Shown here piece after piece: positions 1 through 7,284 of a DNA stretch of 64,000 nucleotides. The number at the start of each line of letters is the position of its first letter. The stretch's first letter is position 1. The stretch comes from SB11 sp965249955 (GTDB taxonomy: Bacteria > Bacteroidota > Bacteroidia > UBA8524). The position numbers and the translations under genes were made by a program. The DNA lies in assembly GCA_965249955.1 (NCBI GenBank), contig OZ252261.1:310001-374000 (forward strand), in the 5' to 3' direction. The notes beneath the pieces are model-generated. The model was not told the DNA's origin, made no database searches, and saw nothing but the letters and a program-made list of their open reading frames with translations.

Positions 1-1781
1 TGCAAATCGGGCCCTGTACGTTTACTACCCCACAAAAACGGATGGTCGTATACATATTCTCCTGATTTTGAATAATCGCCGTAACGTTCGGTTTCACTAC
101 GGAAAGGACGTATCATTTGCGAGTGACAGTTGTTGCAACCTTCTCGTATATATAAATCGCGACCTTCTAACTCAAGCGGAGTATAGGGCTGTACACTGGC
201 TATTGTAGGCACATTTGATTTTACTAAAAATGTAGGCACTAACTCAATAGCAGTTCCTATAAGGATTACCACTAATGACCAAAACAGCATTTGCATTGGC
301 TTGCGCTCTACCCAACGGTGCCAGTGTTTATCACTGCCTTCGGGTGCGTATGCTTTTTCAAGGGCAGGGGCTTCGGCGGTTTCGTTAGCTACCAATTTGC
401 CACTGCGTGCAGTTTTTACAAGATTCACAGTCATTAGTATCACACCGCTTAGGTATAGTACTCCACCAATACCACGCATGGCATACATAGGTATTATTTG
501 GGTAACTGTACTTAAAAAATTAGGATACATCAACCTGCCATCGGCAGTAAATTCTTTCCACATCAAACCTTGGGTAAAACCACTCCAATACATTGGTATT
601 GCGTAAAAAAGTATACCCAATGTACCCAACCAAAAGTGGGTTGAAGCCCATTTTACTGAGTGTAGTTTGGTGTTGTATATTTTTGGTATGATGAAGTAAA
701 GCATGGCAAAGGTTAAGAAACCGTTCCAGCCCAATGCACCAACGTGGACGTGTGCTACTATCCAATCGGTAAAGTGGGCAATAGCATTAATGTTTTTTAA
801 TGATAGCATTGGCCCTTCAAAAGTGGCCATACCGTAGCAGGTAATACCTACCACCATAAATTTTAATAAAGGGTCTTCGCGCACTTTATCCCAAGCACCA
901 CGTAGAGTTAATAAACCATTTAGCATACCTCCCCACGATGGAGCAATAAGCATTATAGAGAATGCCACACCTAATGATTGTGCCCAATCGGGCAAGCTAG
1001 AGTATAATAAGTGGTGAGGACCTGCCCATATATAAATAAATATAAGTGCCCAAAAGTGTAGTATAGATAATTTGTATGAGTATACGGGACGGTTGGCCAT
1101 TTTGGGCAGGTAATAATACATTAAACCCAAAAATGGAGTGGTTAGGAAAAACGCAACAGCATTGTGCCCATACCACCACTGCACCAGCGCATCTTGCACA
1201 CCTGCGTACCATGAGTAACTTTTGAAGAGAGAAACAGGAAGCTCGAATGAGTTGACTATATGCAGCACAGCTACTGTAACAAATGTGGCTATGTAAAACC
1301 ATATAGCAACGTATAAATGGCGTTCGCGACGTTTGATAATAGTACCAAACATATTAATACCAAATACTACCCATATAAGGGTAATTCCAATATCAATAGG
1401 CCATTCTAGTTCAGCATATTCTTTTGATGTACTTAAACCCAAAGGCAGGGTAATTGCAGCTGCCAAAATAATGAGCTGCCAACCCCAAAAATGTATATTG
1501 CTTAGGGTATCGCTAAACATACGCGTTTTTAGCAAACGTTGCAGCGAGTAGTATACGCCTGCAAAAATAGCATTGCCTACAAAGGCAAAAATTACAGCAT
1601 TGGTATGCAAGGGGCGAATACGACCGAAAGTACCGTACTGAGTGAGATTAAGTGTTGGACTTACTAATTGAAATGCGATAAGCAAACCTACCGTCATACC
1701 AATAATACCAAACACCACTGTGGCGATGGTAAAATTTCTGACGATACGGTTGTCGTAGCTAAACTGTTCTACTTGGCTCAT
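1..1781 (-). CDS. ccoNO: cbb3-type cytochrome c oxidase, fused CcoN-CcoO (3' end outside window)
   Basis: This is the catalytic haem-copper subunit of the high-affinity cbb3 oxidase, fused to the membrane-anchored c-type cytochrome CcoO. It reduces O2 in the inner membrane. The reverse-strand reading frame is open from ATG at 1781 to the window edge (593 codons). The CcoN part shows haem and CuB ligand motifs: RPLHTNAV (His about 59), QWWYGHN, AGPHH and VAHVHVG. After about residue 470 comes a linker, a new membrane helix and the CcoO haem c motif GCNNCHSQM near residue 549. The C-terminus, and probably ccoP/G/H, lie beyond the left edge. CcoN-CcoO fusion is common in Bacteroidota. An Fnr-like box lies about 105 bases upstream. 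Confidence 0.96.
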   Translation of the reverse strand, partial: MSQVEQFSYDNRIVRNFTIATVVFGIIGMTVGLLIAFQLVSPTLNLTQYGTFGRIRPLHTNAVIFAFVGNAIFAGVYYSLQRLLKTRMFSDTLSNIHFWGWQLIILAAAITLPLGLSTSKEYAELEWPIDIGITLIWVVFGINMFGTIIKRRERHLYVAIWFYIATFVTVAVLHIVNSFELPVSLFKSYSWYAGVQDALVQWWYGHNAVAFFLTTPFLGLMYYYLPKMANRPVYSYKLSILHFWALIFIYIWAGPHHLLYSSLPDWAQSLGVAFSIMLIAPSWGGMLNGLLTLRGAWDKVREDPLLKFMVVGITCYGMATFEGPMLSLKNINAIAHFTDWIVAHVHVGALGWNGFLTFAMLYFIIPKIYNTKLHSVKWASTHFWLGTLGILFYAIPMYWSGFTQGLMWKEFTADGRLMYPNFLSTVTQIIPMYAMRGIGGVLYLSGVILMTVNLVKTARSGKLVANETAEAPALEKAYAPEGSDKHWHRWVERKPMQMLFWSLVVILIGTAIELVPTFLVKSNVPTIASVQPYTPLELEGRDLYIREGCNNCHSQMIRPFRSETERYGDYSKSGEYVYDHPFLWGSKRTGPDL

Positions 1782-1885
1782 ATAGTTATTAGGGGGTTAA
1801 GGTTGTTAATGCATAGCTTTCGCTATTGCAATACAAAAGTCATATTCCCTTTTTCGGATTAATATGATAGCAGTCAAGTAGGTTT

Positions 1886-1899
1886 ATGACTTTTATCAT
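1886..1899 (-). promoter_or_regulatory. Fnr-like box upstream of ccoNO
   Basis: ATGACTTTTATCAT has the TGA-N6-TCA form and spacing of the Fnr site (TTGAT-N4-ATCAA). With six flanking bases it matches the site before the universal stress gene (6421-6440) at 18 of 20 positions. I infer oxygen control of ccoNO by the Fnr-type regulator at 6478-7179. No clear -7 element is seen at the expected distance (around 1855-1862). Confidence 0.6.
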
Positions 1900-1908
1900 G
1901 TTTTATAA

Positions 1909-2416
1909 CACGGATTGAAGCTGATTTAAAAGATGAAAGGATTTTAAAGAATTAGTTTCTATATTTTCAGCCTGAATTATTGGTATGGAAGAGTTGAAAC
2001 ATAAGGACATTACAGAAAAAATTATTGGAGCAGCATTTGAAGTGCATAATTTTTTAGGTAACGGTTTTCAAGAAGTTATTTATCAGAGAGCATTAGCTTA
2101 TGAATTACAGCAGAAAGAACTTCTATTTGCAAGAGAAAAGGAACAAGAGATTTTTTATAAAAATTTGCCGAATCCTATAGGAAAAAGGAGAGCCGATTTT
2201 ATTGTTGAAGATAAGGTAATGCTGGAATTAAAAGCGGTAATACAACTTGAGGATGTTCACTTAGCCCAAGCATTAAATTACCTTAGAGCCTACAATTTAG
2301 AAATTGGATTACTGATTAATTTTGGAGCAAAAAGCCTTGAATTTAAACGATTGATATTATCACCCAGAAAAAGAAATCTTCAATAAATCAAATATTATAA
2401 TCTCACTAATCCGTTA
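1909..2416. mobile_element. Putative GxxExxY cassette with degenerate inverted ends
   Basis: The GxxExxY gene is oriented against its cco neighbours. It is flanked by CGGATT (1911-1916) and the inverted AATCCG (2408-2413). The similarity continues inward in degenerate form as GATT followed by an A-rich run and TGA. The unit fills the gap between ccoNO and ccoS exactly, which suggests insertion into a pre-existing ccoS-ccoN junction. No transposase and no clear target duplication are visible, so the mobile nature is inference. Confidence 0.35.
1985..2386 (+). CDS. GxxExxY family protein (PD-(D/E)xK-like fold)
   Basis: The 133-residue protein carries the family signature G27-x-x-E30-x-x-Y33 (GFQEVIY). 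It also has a PD-(D/E)xK-like core with D71 in RRADFIV and E81-L-K83 in MLELKAV, then the usual QALNYLRAY helix. The family is very common in Bacteroidota and resembles nucleases. Its substrate and role are unknown, so I give no function. The gene stands alone on the plus strand between ccoNO and ccoS, both on the minus strand. Its flanks are unusually AT-rich and carry degenerate inverted repeats. The ATG at 1985 is used; it lies 12 bases after the TGAATTATTGGT run and has no Shine-Dalgarno sequence. Confidence 0.9.
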   Translation: MEELKHKDITEKIIGAAFEVHNFLGNGFQEVIYQRALAYELQQKELLFAREKEQEIFYKNLPNPIGKRRADFIVEDKVMLELKAVIQLEDVHLAQALNYLRAYNLEIGLLINFGAKSLEFKRLILSPRKRNLQ

Positions 2417-2420
2417 AATC

Positions 2421-2582
2421 CTAGTTCGAATTTTCTTCTTTCTTTTCATCATCAAACAACACCCTATACCCCGGGGTAACAAGGTCGTCGTTTTGACCGC
2501 TTTTCATGCTCCAAAAAAATGCACCCAAAAACACCAAAGCCAATAAAAGGCTGCATCCTATAAGTATAAATATTACTGTCAT
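2421..2582 (-). CDS. ccoS: cbb3 oxidase assembly protein CcoS
   Basis: This 53-residue single-pass membrane protein starts MTVIFILIGCSLLLAL, has one N-terminal helix (residues 2-24) and then the typical YRVLFDDE segment near residues 40-47. CcoS is needed to insert haem and copper into the cbb3 catalytic subunit. It lies just downstream of ccoI on the same strand, the usual ccoI-ccoS-ccoN order. The stop codon at 2421-2423 abuts the GxxExxY unit that now separates it from ccoNO. The family is normally 50-70 residues, so this copy is full length. Confidence 0.9.
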   Translation of the reverse strand: MTVIFILIGCSLLLALVFLGAFFWSMKSGQNDDLVTPGYRVLFDDEKKEENSN

Positions 2583-2602
2583 AACTTTTTTTTGTTGTTG
2601 GC

Positions 2603-2649
2603 TCTTGGCCTTTGGCTGTTAGCAAAATGCCAACGGCCAAAAGCTAATA
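2603..2649. repeat. Imperfect hairpin between ccoI and ccoS
   Basis: Arms at about 2605-2623 and 2629-2647, separated by AAAAT, pair with two mismatches and two G-T pairs around TTTGGC/GGCCAAA. The structure spans nearly the whole gap between the ccoI stop (2651) and the ccoS start (2582). It lacks a T-tract on the minus strand directly after the stem, so it is not a typical terminator. It may be an mRNA processing or stability element, or a short intergenic repeat. Confidence 0.5.
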
Positions 2650-2650
2650 G

Positions 2651-5071
2651 CTAGTTTAATAACTCCAATCTCTTAGCGTAAATATTAGTAAAACCTGTGG
2701 TAAAGGCAACTACTGTTATACTACTTATGGGCATTAGTATAGCTGCTGTAAGCGGTGATAATGTGCCTTGTATAGCAAATGTCAATCCCACAGCATTATA
2801 TATCAAAGATACCACAAAACTGGCGTGTATCACTTTCACACATTTGCGGGCAAACAACATGTACACAGGCAATTGTTGCAGGTTGGCAGCATCAAGCACG
2901 GCATCACAAGCGGGGCTAAAATTACTTACCTCATCGGTAAGTGCTACGCCTACATCACTTTGTTTCAAAGCTCCTGCATCATTTAGCCCATCACCTATCA
3001 TCATCACATTTTCACCTTGGTTTTGCAAATGCTGTACAAAATCGAGCTTTTGTTGCGGTTTACTATTAAAGTGTAAATTATCGGTTTGAAACCACTGTGC
3101 AAGCGCCTGCTTCTCCCCTTCATTATCCCCTGATAAAACGTGTAAACCATAGTTTTGGCTTAAATCGTGCGTCAACGCCTCTACCCCATTGCGGTATTTA
3201 TTTTTAAACGAAAAATACCCTCTCAGTTCTTGATTAATGCTTAGGTATACCCGTGTATCAACAGCTGAAAAACTATCAGTTTTCCCCTCAGCATCAACAC
3301 CAACAAACGAGGCATTGCCAATAAGTACTTCGTTGTTATCTATTACACCCTTTAATCCCTTGCCTGCTATTTCGTTACAGTATTGAGTTTGTGGTACATT
3401 TTTAACATCCAAATATTCATACAAGCCCCTGCTTAGTGGGTGCGCACTATTTTTCACTATGGCTGCTACCTGTGTTTTTTCTTCATCACTAAGCCTACCT
3501 ATAAAGCTAATGTGTTGGCTATTGTTTTGCGTTAGCGTACCTGTTTTATCAAACACAATTTGGTGTATGTGTGCCATGCGCTCTACTACATTAGCATTTT
3601 TTAGGTACATTTTCTTTTTACCCAAAATACGCAAAGCATTTCCTAGTGTAAAAGGTGTAGAAAGTGCTAATGCACATGGGCAAGCCACTATAAGTATAGC
3701 AGTAAATGCTGCCCATGCTTTTGTGGAATCTCCAACAAAAAACCAAAAAAGAGCCGTGCCAATGGCTAATGAAAGTAGCCCGAAAGTGAAATATTTACTC
3801 ACCGTATCAGAAAAGCTAACCAAACGCCCTTTATTGCTTTTAGTAAAAGCCTCGTTGTTCCACAATTGGGTTAAGTAGCTTTGCGATACTTCTTTTACAA
3901 TTTCTACTTCAATGGCAGTACCCATTTGGCGACCGCCTGCATAAACCATTTCTCCCAATACCTTATCAGTAGCGTTGGTTTCGCCTGTTACAAAACTGTA
4001 ATCAATGCTGGCATTGCCTCGCATCAAAATACCGTCGGCGGGTATTAGTTCGTTGTGGCGAATAAGTAAACGTTGTCCTTTTTGTATTTGCCCTGCCGAT
4101 ATGGTTTTTTCTTTTCCATCTACAATAGTGGTAACAGCTAAGGGGAAGTATGATTTATAATCTCGCTCGAAAGAAAGAAAATCGTAGGTGCGGTTTTGAA
4201 ACCATTTGCCTACGAGCAGAAAGAATATTAATCCTGCCAGTGTATCAAAATAACCCGGCCCCACTTGGGCAATAACCTCATACAAGCTACGCCCCATTAG
4301 CGCTATTATACCCAGTGCCAATGGCACATCAATATTTATATATTTTTGTTTGAGGCTTTGTATAGCCGATGTAATATAGCCCCATCCACTATAAAACAAT
4401 ACGGGTAGTGAGATAAGTACATTAAGTAAATTGAAAAGTAATGGGAAATTTTGTCGCGAATAGGCATCAAAACCAAAATACTCAGGAAAGCTAAGCAGCA
4501 TAATATTGCCAAAGCAAAAACCGGCTACTGCAATTTTTTTGATTAGTGCACGCTGATTATTAGTGTCGCCTTTTTTCACCACATCGTTTAAGCTAAGCAA
4601 AGGCTCGTACCCGATAGATGATAGCAGTACCACCAGTTGTTTCAAACCAATTTCATCAGGCTTAAAAACAACATTTAGTTGCTTACGCACAAAATCAATA
4701 CGCGATGTGGTGATGCCTGTGTTTAAACGGTATAGTTTCTCAAGCAACCAAATACAAGAACTGCAATGTACCGAGGGGATATAAAAAGTAGCACGAGCGG
4801 TTTTTCCGTCGTTAAAATCAAGTACTTGTTCTTGTATTTCGGGCAAATCTAAAAAAGCAAATTTGCTTTCTTGAATAGCCATTTTTTGGCTATTGCCCGG
4901 TGTATTTTCTAGGGTATAGTAGTTGCAAAGGTTGTTTTGTTGCAATATGCTATAAACGGTTTGGCAGCCGCTGCAACAAAAATTTTTGCTATCGTACTCA
5001 ATAGGGTTTGCAGTAATACTATCGCCACAGTGATAGCATTTTTCAGCATTTTGGGTTGTTGTTTGTGGCAT
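2651..5071 (-). CDS. ccoI: Copper-translocating P-type ATPase CcoI (FixI type)
   Basis: This 806-residue P1B-type ATPase pumps copper across the inner membrane for assembly of the cbb3 oxidase CuB site. The N-terminal metal-binding region has CYHCG (residues 12-16) and CCSGC (32-36). A heavy-metal-associated domain follows with HCSSCIWL near 102-109. Later come TGET near 362, the CPC ion-binding motif VACPCALALS near 455-464, DKTGTLT near 507 and GDGLNDAGAL near 694. The position next to ccoS and ccoNO supports the CcoI assignment over a general copper exporter. A terminator hairpin separates it from the upstream coiled-coil gene, so it probably has its own promoter or depends on read-through. 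Confidence 0.95.
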   Translation of the reverse strand: MPQTTTQNAEKCYHCGDSITANPIEYDSKNFCCSGCQTVYSILQQNNLCNYYTLENTPGNSQKMAIQESKFAFLDLPEIQEQVLDFNDGKTARATFYIPSVHCSSCIWLLEKLYRLNTGITTSRIDFVRKQLNVVFKPDEIGLKQLVVLLSSIGYEPLLSLNDVVKKGDTNNQRALIKKIAVAGFCFGNIMLLSFPEYFGFDAYSRQNFPLLFNLLNVLISLPVLFYSGWGYITSAIQSLKQKYINIDVPLALGIIALMGRSLYEVIAQVGPGYFDTLAGLIFFLLVGKWFQNRTYDFLSFERDYKSYFPLAVTTIVDGKEKTISAGQIQKGQRLLIRHNELIPADGILMRGNASIDYSFVTGETNATDKVLGEMVYAGGRQMGTAIEVEIVKEVSQSYLTQLWNNEAFTKSNKGRLVSFSDTVSKYFTFGLLSLAIGTALFWFFVGDSTKAWAAFTAILIVACPCALALSTPFTLGNALRILGKKKMYLKNANVVERMAHIHQIVFDKTGTLTQNNSQHISFIGRLSDEEKTQVAAIVKNSAHPLSRGLYEYLDVKNVPQTQYCNEIAGKGLKGVIDNNEVLIGNASFVGVDAEGKTDSFSAVDTRVYLSINQELRGYFSFKNKYRNGVEALTHDLSQNYGLHVLSGDNEGEKQALAQWFQTDNLHFNSKPQQKLDFVQHLQNQGENVMMIGDGLNDAGALKQSDVGVALTDEVSNFSPACDAVLDAANLQQLPVYMLFARKCVKVIHASFVVSLIYNAVGLTFAIQGTLSPLTAAILMPISSITVVAFTTGFTNIYAKRLELLN

Positions 5072-5093
5072 AGGGTGGGTTGTTTTTATAAAA

Positions 5094-5128
5094 AAGCCTG
5101 TATGTGCCGGCTTAGCACATACAGGCTT
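5094..5128 (-). terminator. Rho-independent terminator after the coiled-coil gene
   Basis: Perfect 14-bp arms (5094-5107 and 5115-5128, AAGCCTGTATGTGC and its complement) enclose a 7-base loop. Read on the minus strand they are followed by a T-rich run. The hairpin lies 12 bases past the stop of the gene at 5141-5539 and just upstream of ccoI. Confidence 0.85.
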
Positions 5129-5140
5129 GAGAATGTTGTT

Positions 5141-5539
5141 TTACATCCACTCACTTATAAAGCGATAAAAATTGCTTTTCATCTCATTATATAGCTGTGT
5201 ATAGCGTTCTACTTCACCTGCAAGTGCATCATTAGCATCAAACAGTACATGGTTAATAGCCACCGGGTTATTTTTAGCATATTCAACAATCTCTTGCTCG
5301 TGTAGGTTTATTTTATGGCGTAACTCATCGTTTACCTCTAGTTGGCGGATAAACTGATTTTGAAATTGCTCAATACTTGCGGTTACTTCAGTTTTTGTAT
5401 TACGTGCCACCAACTCTTCTAGTCTGTGTTTAAAAATCCCAATTTCTTGTTTGTAAAACTCAAGTTGGTTAAGGTGCAATTTGTTTTCAAAATGTAGTTC
5501 GTCAATATGTTTGCGGTTATTTTTTGCTGATGCTGTCAT
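5141..5539 (-). CDS. Small coiled-coil protein of unknown function
   Basis: I do not recognise this 132-residue protein. It is strongly charged and predicted to be mostly helical. Residues about 10-45 (ELHFENKLHLNQLEFYKQEI) and 55-90 have heptad-like spacing of L, I and F typical of coiled coils. The C-terminus (YRFISEWM) is aromatic. It has no signal peptide, membrane segment or cysteine, so it is probably cytoplasmic. It starts 12 bases after the universal stress gene stops, so the two are almost surely co-transcribed from the Fnr-like promoter, and a strong terminator follows. A role in the response to low oxygen is inferred from position only. Confidence 0.8.
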   Translation of the reverse strand: MTASAKNNRKHIDELHFENKLHLNQLEFYKQEIGIFKHRLEELVARNTKTEVTASIEQFQNQFIRQLEVNDELRHKINLHEQEIVEYAKNNPVAINHVLFDANDALAGEVERYTQLYNEMKSNFYRFISEWM

Positions 5540-5551
5540 ACTATTTAAGGT

Positions 5552-6379
5552 TTAGTTTTTTGTTATAAAAATGGGAGGTTGTTCAAAATATTCAAGGCTA
5601 CTTTTTTGTATCAAACCATCAACCGAACCGGTGGCACCAAAAACCAAAAGTGTATCGGTAGTTTTTTTGATGTACTCTATAATATTAACTATTTCATTGC
5701 CTACAATTTTCATAAAGCCCACATCGGGTATATGTAGCTTTGCATATTGCATCAGCAATTTATCCTCGTACTGCTCTCGCTCTTGGTTATTGGTAGTTGA
5801 TATTATAGTAACCTCGCACCCTTCATACAAATGCGATAGCATATAGTTAAAGTCTTTAATCGCTTTCATTGATGTTGGTTTGCCATCAAATACCAAAAAA
5901 ATATTTTTTATTTCGTGGGCAGTATCGGGTATTACAAGGGTTGGGCAATTAAAATGGGCGCAGCCTATTTGTGTATTTATACTTTCATAGGCCAATACCT
6001 TTTGCAAGGTGCTTGTTGTGCATAGCAGCAAATCGGCAAAAAGAGTTTCCTCATACAAACAATGCTGCAAGGCTTCGTTTTCAAAATTCAGTTTGGGTTG
6101 TACTTTACATTTTTCAAGCAAATCCAATACTTCATTCTGTTGAACCTTGCTTATTGATGAAAGAGAAAATATTTTTTCAAAAATTTGTGCATACGAGTAT
6201 TCTAAATGCGGAAGAGGCGTTTCTCTAAAAGCGTTTTCTATATCAGTATTAAACAATTCTTGATAGAAAAGGGCTATCTTCAAGTCTCCGGGCAAACAAA
6301 TATTGTTTAGCGAAAACCGGGCTAGGCTTTGCAATGCTTCACCTGAATCCATAAGAAATATCACTTTTCTATGCGCCAT
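5552..6379 (-). CDS. Universal stress protein family (UspA-like)
   Basis: This cytoplasmic protein of 275 residues resembles tandem Usp proteins: residues 1-135 form a diverged first half, and the second half has NIFLVFDGKPTSMKAI and ends LLVFGATGSVDGL. The last segment resembles the G-x2-G-x9-G nucleotide loop but is incomplete. The start is set at ATG 6379 (MAHRKVIFLMDSGE) instead of the in-frame ATG at 6415, because a TAATTTTG -7 element (6391-6398) and an Fnr-like box lie just upstream of 6379. Usp genes under Fnr control are known in several bacteria. The next gene follows after 12 bases. The function is a general low-oxygen or stress role, not resolved further. Confidence 0.85.
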   Translation of the reverse strand: MAHRKVIFLMDSGEALQSLARFSLNNICLPGDLKIALFYQELFNTDIENAFRETPLPHLEYSYAQIFEKIFSLSSISKVQQNEVLDLLEKCKVQPKLNFENEALQHCLYEETLFADLLLCTTSTLQKVLAYESINTQIGCAHFNCPTLVIPDTAHEIKNIFLVFDGKPTSMKAIKDFNYMLSHLYEGCEVTIISTTNNQEREQYEDKLLMQYAKLHIPDVGFMKIVGNEIVNIIEYIKKTTDTLLVFGATGSVDGLIQKSSLEYFEQPPIFITKN

Positions 6380-6390
6380 AATTTCAATAA

Positions 6391-6434
6391 CAAAATTATT
6401 GGCAACACAGGCCATTAACTATGACTTACATCAT
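6391..6434 (-). promoter_or_regulatory. Fnr-like box and -7 element of the universal stress gene
   Basis: The box ATGACTTACATCAT (6421-6434) lies upstream of TAATTTTG (6391-6398 on the minus strand), a match to the Bacteroidota -7 consensus TAnnTTTG. If transcription starts about 4 bases after the -7 element, the box is centred near -41, the class II activator position. No TTG -33 element is needed or seen. Confidence 0.65.
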
Positions 6435-6477
6435 GTTTTAAAATGACTTTAACCAAGAAATTGAGTAAATATTAGTT

Positions 6478-7179
6478 TTAAGGGTTAGCTAATTTTTTTA
6501 GCTTTTCCATATCAAGCAAGCGTATTCTCTTACCCTCAAACTCTACCAAGCCATCGTTTTTAAATTCTGATAATAAACGTATTAGAGTTTCGGTTGCAGT
6601 ACCCACAATATTGGCAATGTCTTCTCGTGGAAGGGTAATATCAATCATCGCGTCTTCTGTTGCCTCCCCATGAAAGGTTTCGTGCAACAACAAAAGTGTT
6701 TCAGCAAGTCGTTCGCGTACATTTTTTTGAGCTAAACTTTGTATGCGCTCATTGGCTATACCAATTTCATGGCACAAACTTTTTAGCATAGTACGGCTAA
6801 GCTGGGGATTTTTATCCAGCATATCTACAAATGTATCGCGAGGAATAAAACACGCTATTGTTTCTTCTATTGCTGTGGCTGATACTGTATAATTTTCTTC
6901 GGCAATAAGGGCACGGTATCCTAAAAAATCGCCAGCCTGCCCAAAATGGATTATTTGTTCTTTACCGTCTATACCGGTTTTGTATATTTTTATTTTGCCT
7001 TTGTTGATGCAAAATAAGCCTAGTGGACGGCTATCTTCAAAAAAAATGGTTTGCCCTTTTTTATAAGTGTAGCACGATTTTGCCTCTGAAATAACGTCTA
7101 AATGCTCGGCTGCAACACTACTCATAAAAGAGTGTTGGCGAGTATCACATTCAGTGCAATGAAGGCAGTTATGAACCAT
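6478..7179 (-). CDS. Crp/Fnr family transcription regulator, Fnr-type with cysteine cluster
   Basis: This 233-residue regulator has a cyclic-nucleotide-binding-like domain (about 25-145) and a winged helix (about 155-225). N-terminal cysteines C5, C8 and C11, plus C110 in ETIACFIPR, line up with E. coli Fnr C20, C23, C29 and C122, the ligands of its oxygen-labile [4Fe-4S] cluster. The recognition helix GTATETLIRLL keeps the Glu and Arg (E197, R201) of Fnr VETISRLL but has Ile in place of Ser. It is the first gene of the cluster and the likely regulator of the boxes at 1886 and 6421. On the minus strand a TACCTTTG element (7185-7192) ends 5 bases before the ATG, suggesting an almost leaderless mRNA. 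Cluster binding is inferred from alignment by eye. Confidence 0.9.
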   Translation of the reverse strand: MVHNCLHCTECDTRQHSFMSSVAAEHLDVISEAKSCYTYKKGQTIFFEDSRPLGLFCINKGKIKIYKTGIDGKEQIIHFGQAGDFLGYRALIAEENYTVSATAIEETIACFIPRDTFVDMLDKNPQLSRTMLKSLCHEIGIANERIQSLAQKNVRERLAETLLLLHETFHGEATEDAMIDITLPREDIANIVGTATETLIRLLSEFKNDGLVEFEGKRIRLLDMEKLKKLANP

Positions 7180-7184
7180 TGATA

Positions 7185-7192
7185 CAAAGGTA
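7185..7192 (-). promoter_or_regulatory. -7 promoter element of the fnr-like gene
   Basis: The minus-strand sequence TACCTTTG matches TAnnTTTG and ends 5 bases from the start codon at 7179. No good -33 TTG is seen at the right distance, so support is moderate. Confidence 0.45.
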
Positions 7193-7284
7193 CAACTTAT
7201 TAGAAAAATTTTGGGTTAACCTTTTCTTTTTGTTGACTGCTAAACTTAATCAAATTTAAAAAGCATATAAAGCATTGTTAGCAG

